Below are positions 23,383-23,811 of a DNA stretch of 23,811 bases, piece by piece. Both the position numbers and the translations under genes were made by a program. The first letter of the stretch is position 1. Each line of letters opens with the position of its first letter. The notes under the pieces were generated by a model that searched no databases, had not been told where the DNA came from, and saw only the letters and a list, made by a program, of their open reading frames with translations. The stretch is from contig DLBG01000053.1 of assembly GCA_002494135.1 (NCBI GenBank), positions 1 to 23,811 of the forward strand, read 5' to 3'. This DNA is from Lachnospiraceae bacterium UBA7027. GTDB lineage: Bacteria > Bacillota > Clostridia > Lachnospirales > Lachnospiraceae.

Positions 23383-23622
23383 TTAACAGTACCGAAACAT
23401 TTCTTTGGCTTCTTCCTTACGGACCGTTTCCGCAATGCTTAAGACTTCCGCCTTCACCGTTTTATCGCCGAAGCGGATGGCAATCATGTCTCCCACCTTC
23501 ACTTCCTGGGAAGCTTTGGCCACTTTATCGTTAACCGTAACTCTTCCCGCATCACAGGCTTCGTTGGCTACGGTTCTTCTTTTGATCAGTCTCGATACCT
23601 TTAAATACTTATCCAGTCTCAT
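23383..23622 (-). CDS. rqcP: S4-domain RNA-binding protein RqcP (YabO-like)
   Basis: A 79-residue small S4 protein. It begins MRLDKYLKVSRLIKRRTVAN, the RNA-binding S4 helix pair, and continues GRVTVNDKVAKASQEVKVGD. Its length and its place between hup and divIC fit RqcP (formerly YabO). In Bacillus, RqcP works with RqcH on stalled 50S subunits to add alanine tails during ribosome quality control. AAAGGAAGGG lies ahead of ATG 23622. It follows hup across a terminator; no separate promoter is evident, so it may be expressed by read-through. A generic HslR-type S4 protein is the alternative, but the context favours RqcP. Confidence 0.88.
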   Translation of the reverse strand: MRLDKYLKVSRLIKRRTVANEACDAGRVTVNDKVAKASQEVKVGDMIAIRFGDKTVKAEVLSIAETVRKEEAKEMFRYC

Positions 23623-23654
23623 TCTGCCCTTCCTTTGAACCCTCGTACCTTCAC

Positions 23655-23682
23655 ATAGAAAGAGCCACCTCGTTGAGGTGGC
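23655..23682 (-). terminator. Terminator of hup
   Basis: GCCACCTC and GAGGTGGC (23664-23682) form a perfect eight-pair stem with a three-base loop, followed on the minus strand by TCTTTCT. It lies 28 bases after the hup stop. Confidence 0.8.
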
Positions 23683-23709
23683 CCTGTCATGTCATTCTAC
23701 TTTGGATAA

Positions 23710-23811
23710 TCACTTGCTGTTTACAGCATCCTTAAGAGCCTTGCCGGCTTTGAATCTGGGAGCCTTGGAAGCTTTAATCTTCATCTTAGCGCCGGTCTGA
23801 GGGTTTCTGCC
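23710..23811 (-). CDS. hup: HU family DNA-binding protein, C-terminal end only
   Basis: The last 33 codons of an HU nucleoid protein, running off the window edge. The visible part starts GRNPQTGAKMKIKASKAPRF, which matches the arm-tip and C-terminal region of HU (RNPQTG is the DNA-intercalating arm segment), and ends LKDAVNSK before a TGA at 23710-23712. HU binds and bends DNA without strong sequence preference. The gene precedes rqcP, as in many Firmicutes. Confidence 0.95.
   Translation of the reverse strand, partial: GRNPQTGAKMKIKASKAPRFKAGKALKDAVNSK

Overview
The window looks like chromosomal DNA from an anaerobic, low-to-mid GC Firmicute, most likely a Lachnospiraceae-type Clostridium relative. 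The evidence is the gene order hup - rqcP - divIC - tilS - hpt - ftsH, a two-part 2-hydroxyacyl-CoA-dehydratase-activase-like system, two radical SAM activases, strong GGAGG-type ribosome sites and sigma-A style promoters. Taxonomy is inferred from protein character only; there is no rRNA. No phage, insertion sequence, CRISPR array, tRNA or rRNA was seen.

Layout, left to right. 1-711 is a class II fructose-bisphosphate aldolase cut by the window edge (minus strand). 811-2687 (minus) is lysA followed by a permuted papain-fold hydrolase. 2811-7059 (minus) holds a 993-residue double-ATPase/iron-sulfur protein and its 421-residue partner, which look like one activase-related protein split in two. 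7060-7481 is mostly non-coding, with a promoter and a likely gene remnant. 7482-8213 (plus) is a short-chain dehydrogenase that overlaps the end of a LUD-domain protein (8210-8839, minus). A macrodomain/HTH-like fusion (8886-10127, minus) lies upstream of that. Divergent from the macrodomain gene is a PflA-like radical SAM protein (10228-11223, plus), which overlaps the end of an NrdG-type activase tail to tail. 11177-15310 (minus) reads GH13 alpha-glucosidase, then PucR/CdaR-type regulator, then NrdG-type activase, apparently one operon with a good promoter at 15348-15376.

15595-23811 (minus) is the conserved housekeeping block. In transcription order it is hup (partial), rqcP, divIC, tilS, two multi-pass membrane proteins, hpt and ftsH. 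Two departures from the usual order stand out. The sporulation genes normally found here in spore formers (yabP, yabQ, spoIIE) are absent, and two GT-C-like membrane protein genes sit between tilS and hpt. The block is punctuated by hairpin terminators after hup and divIC, a promoter for divIC, and a promoter plus hairpin directly ahead of tilS.

Most genes are recognisable families. The less explained items are the inserted membrane pair, the split activase, the macrodomain-HTH fusion, the possible leaderless start of the PflA-like gene, the heptapeptide repeat inside TilS and several small intergenic structures. I did not find a clearly new defence or mobile system.
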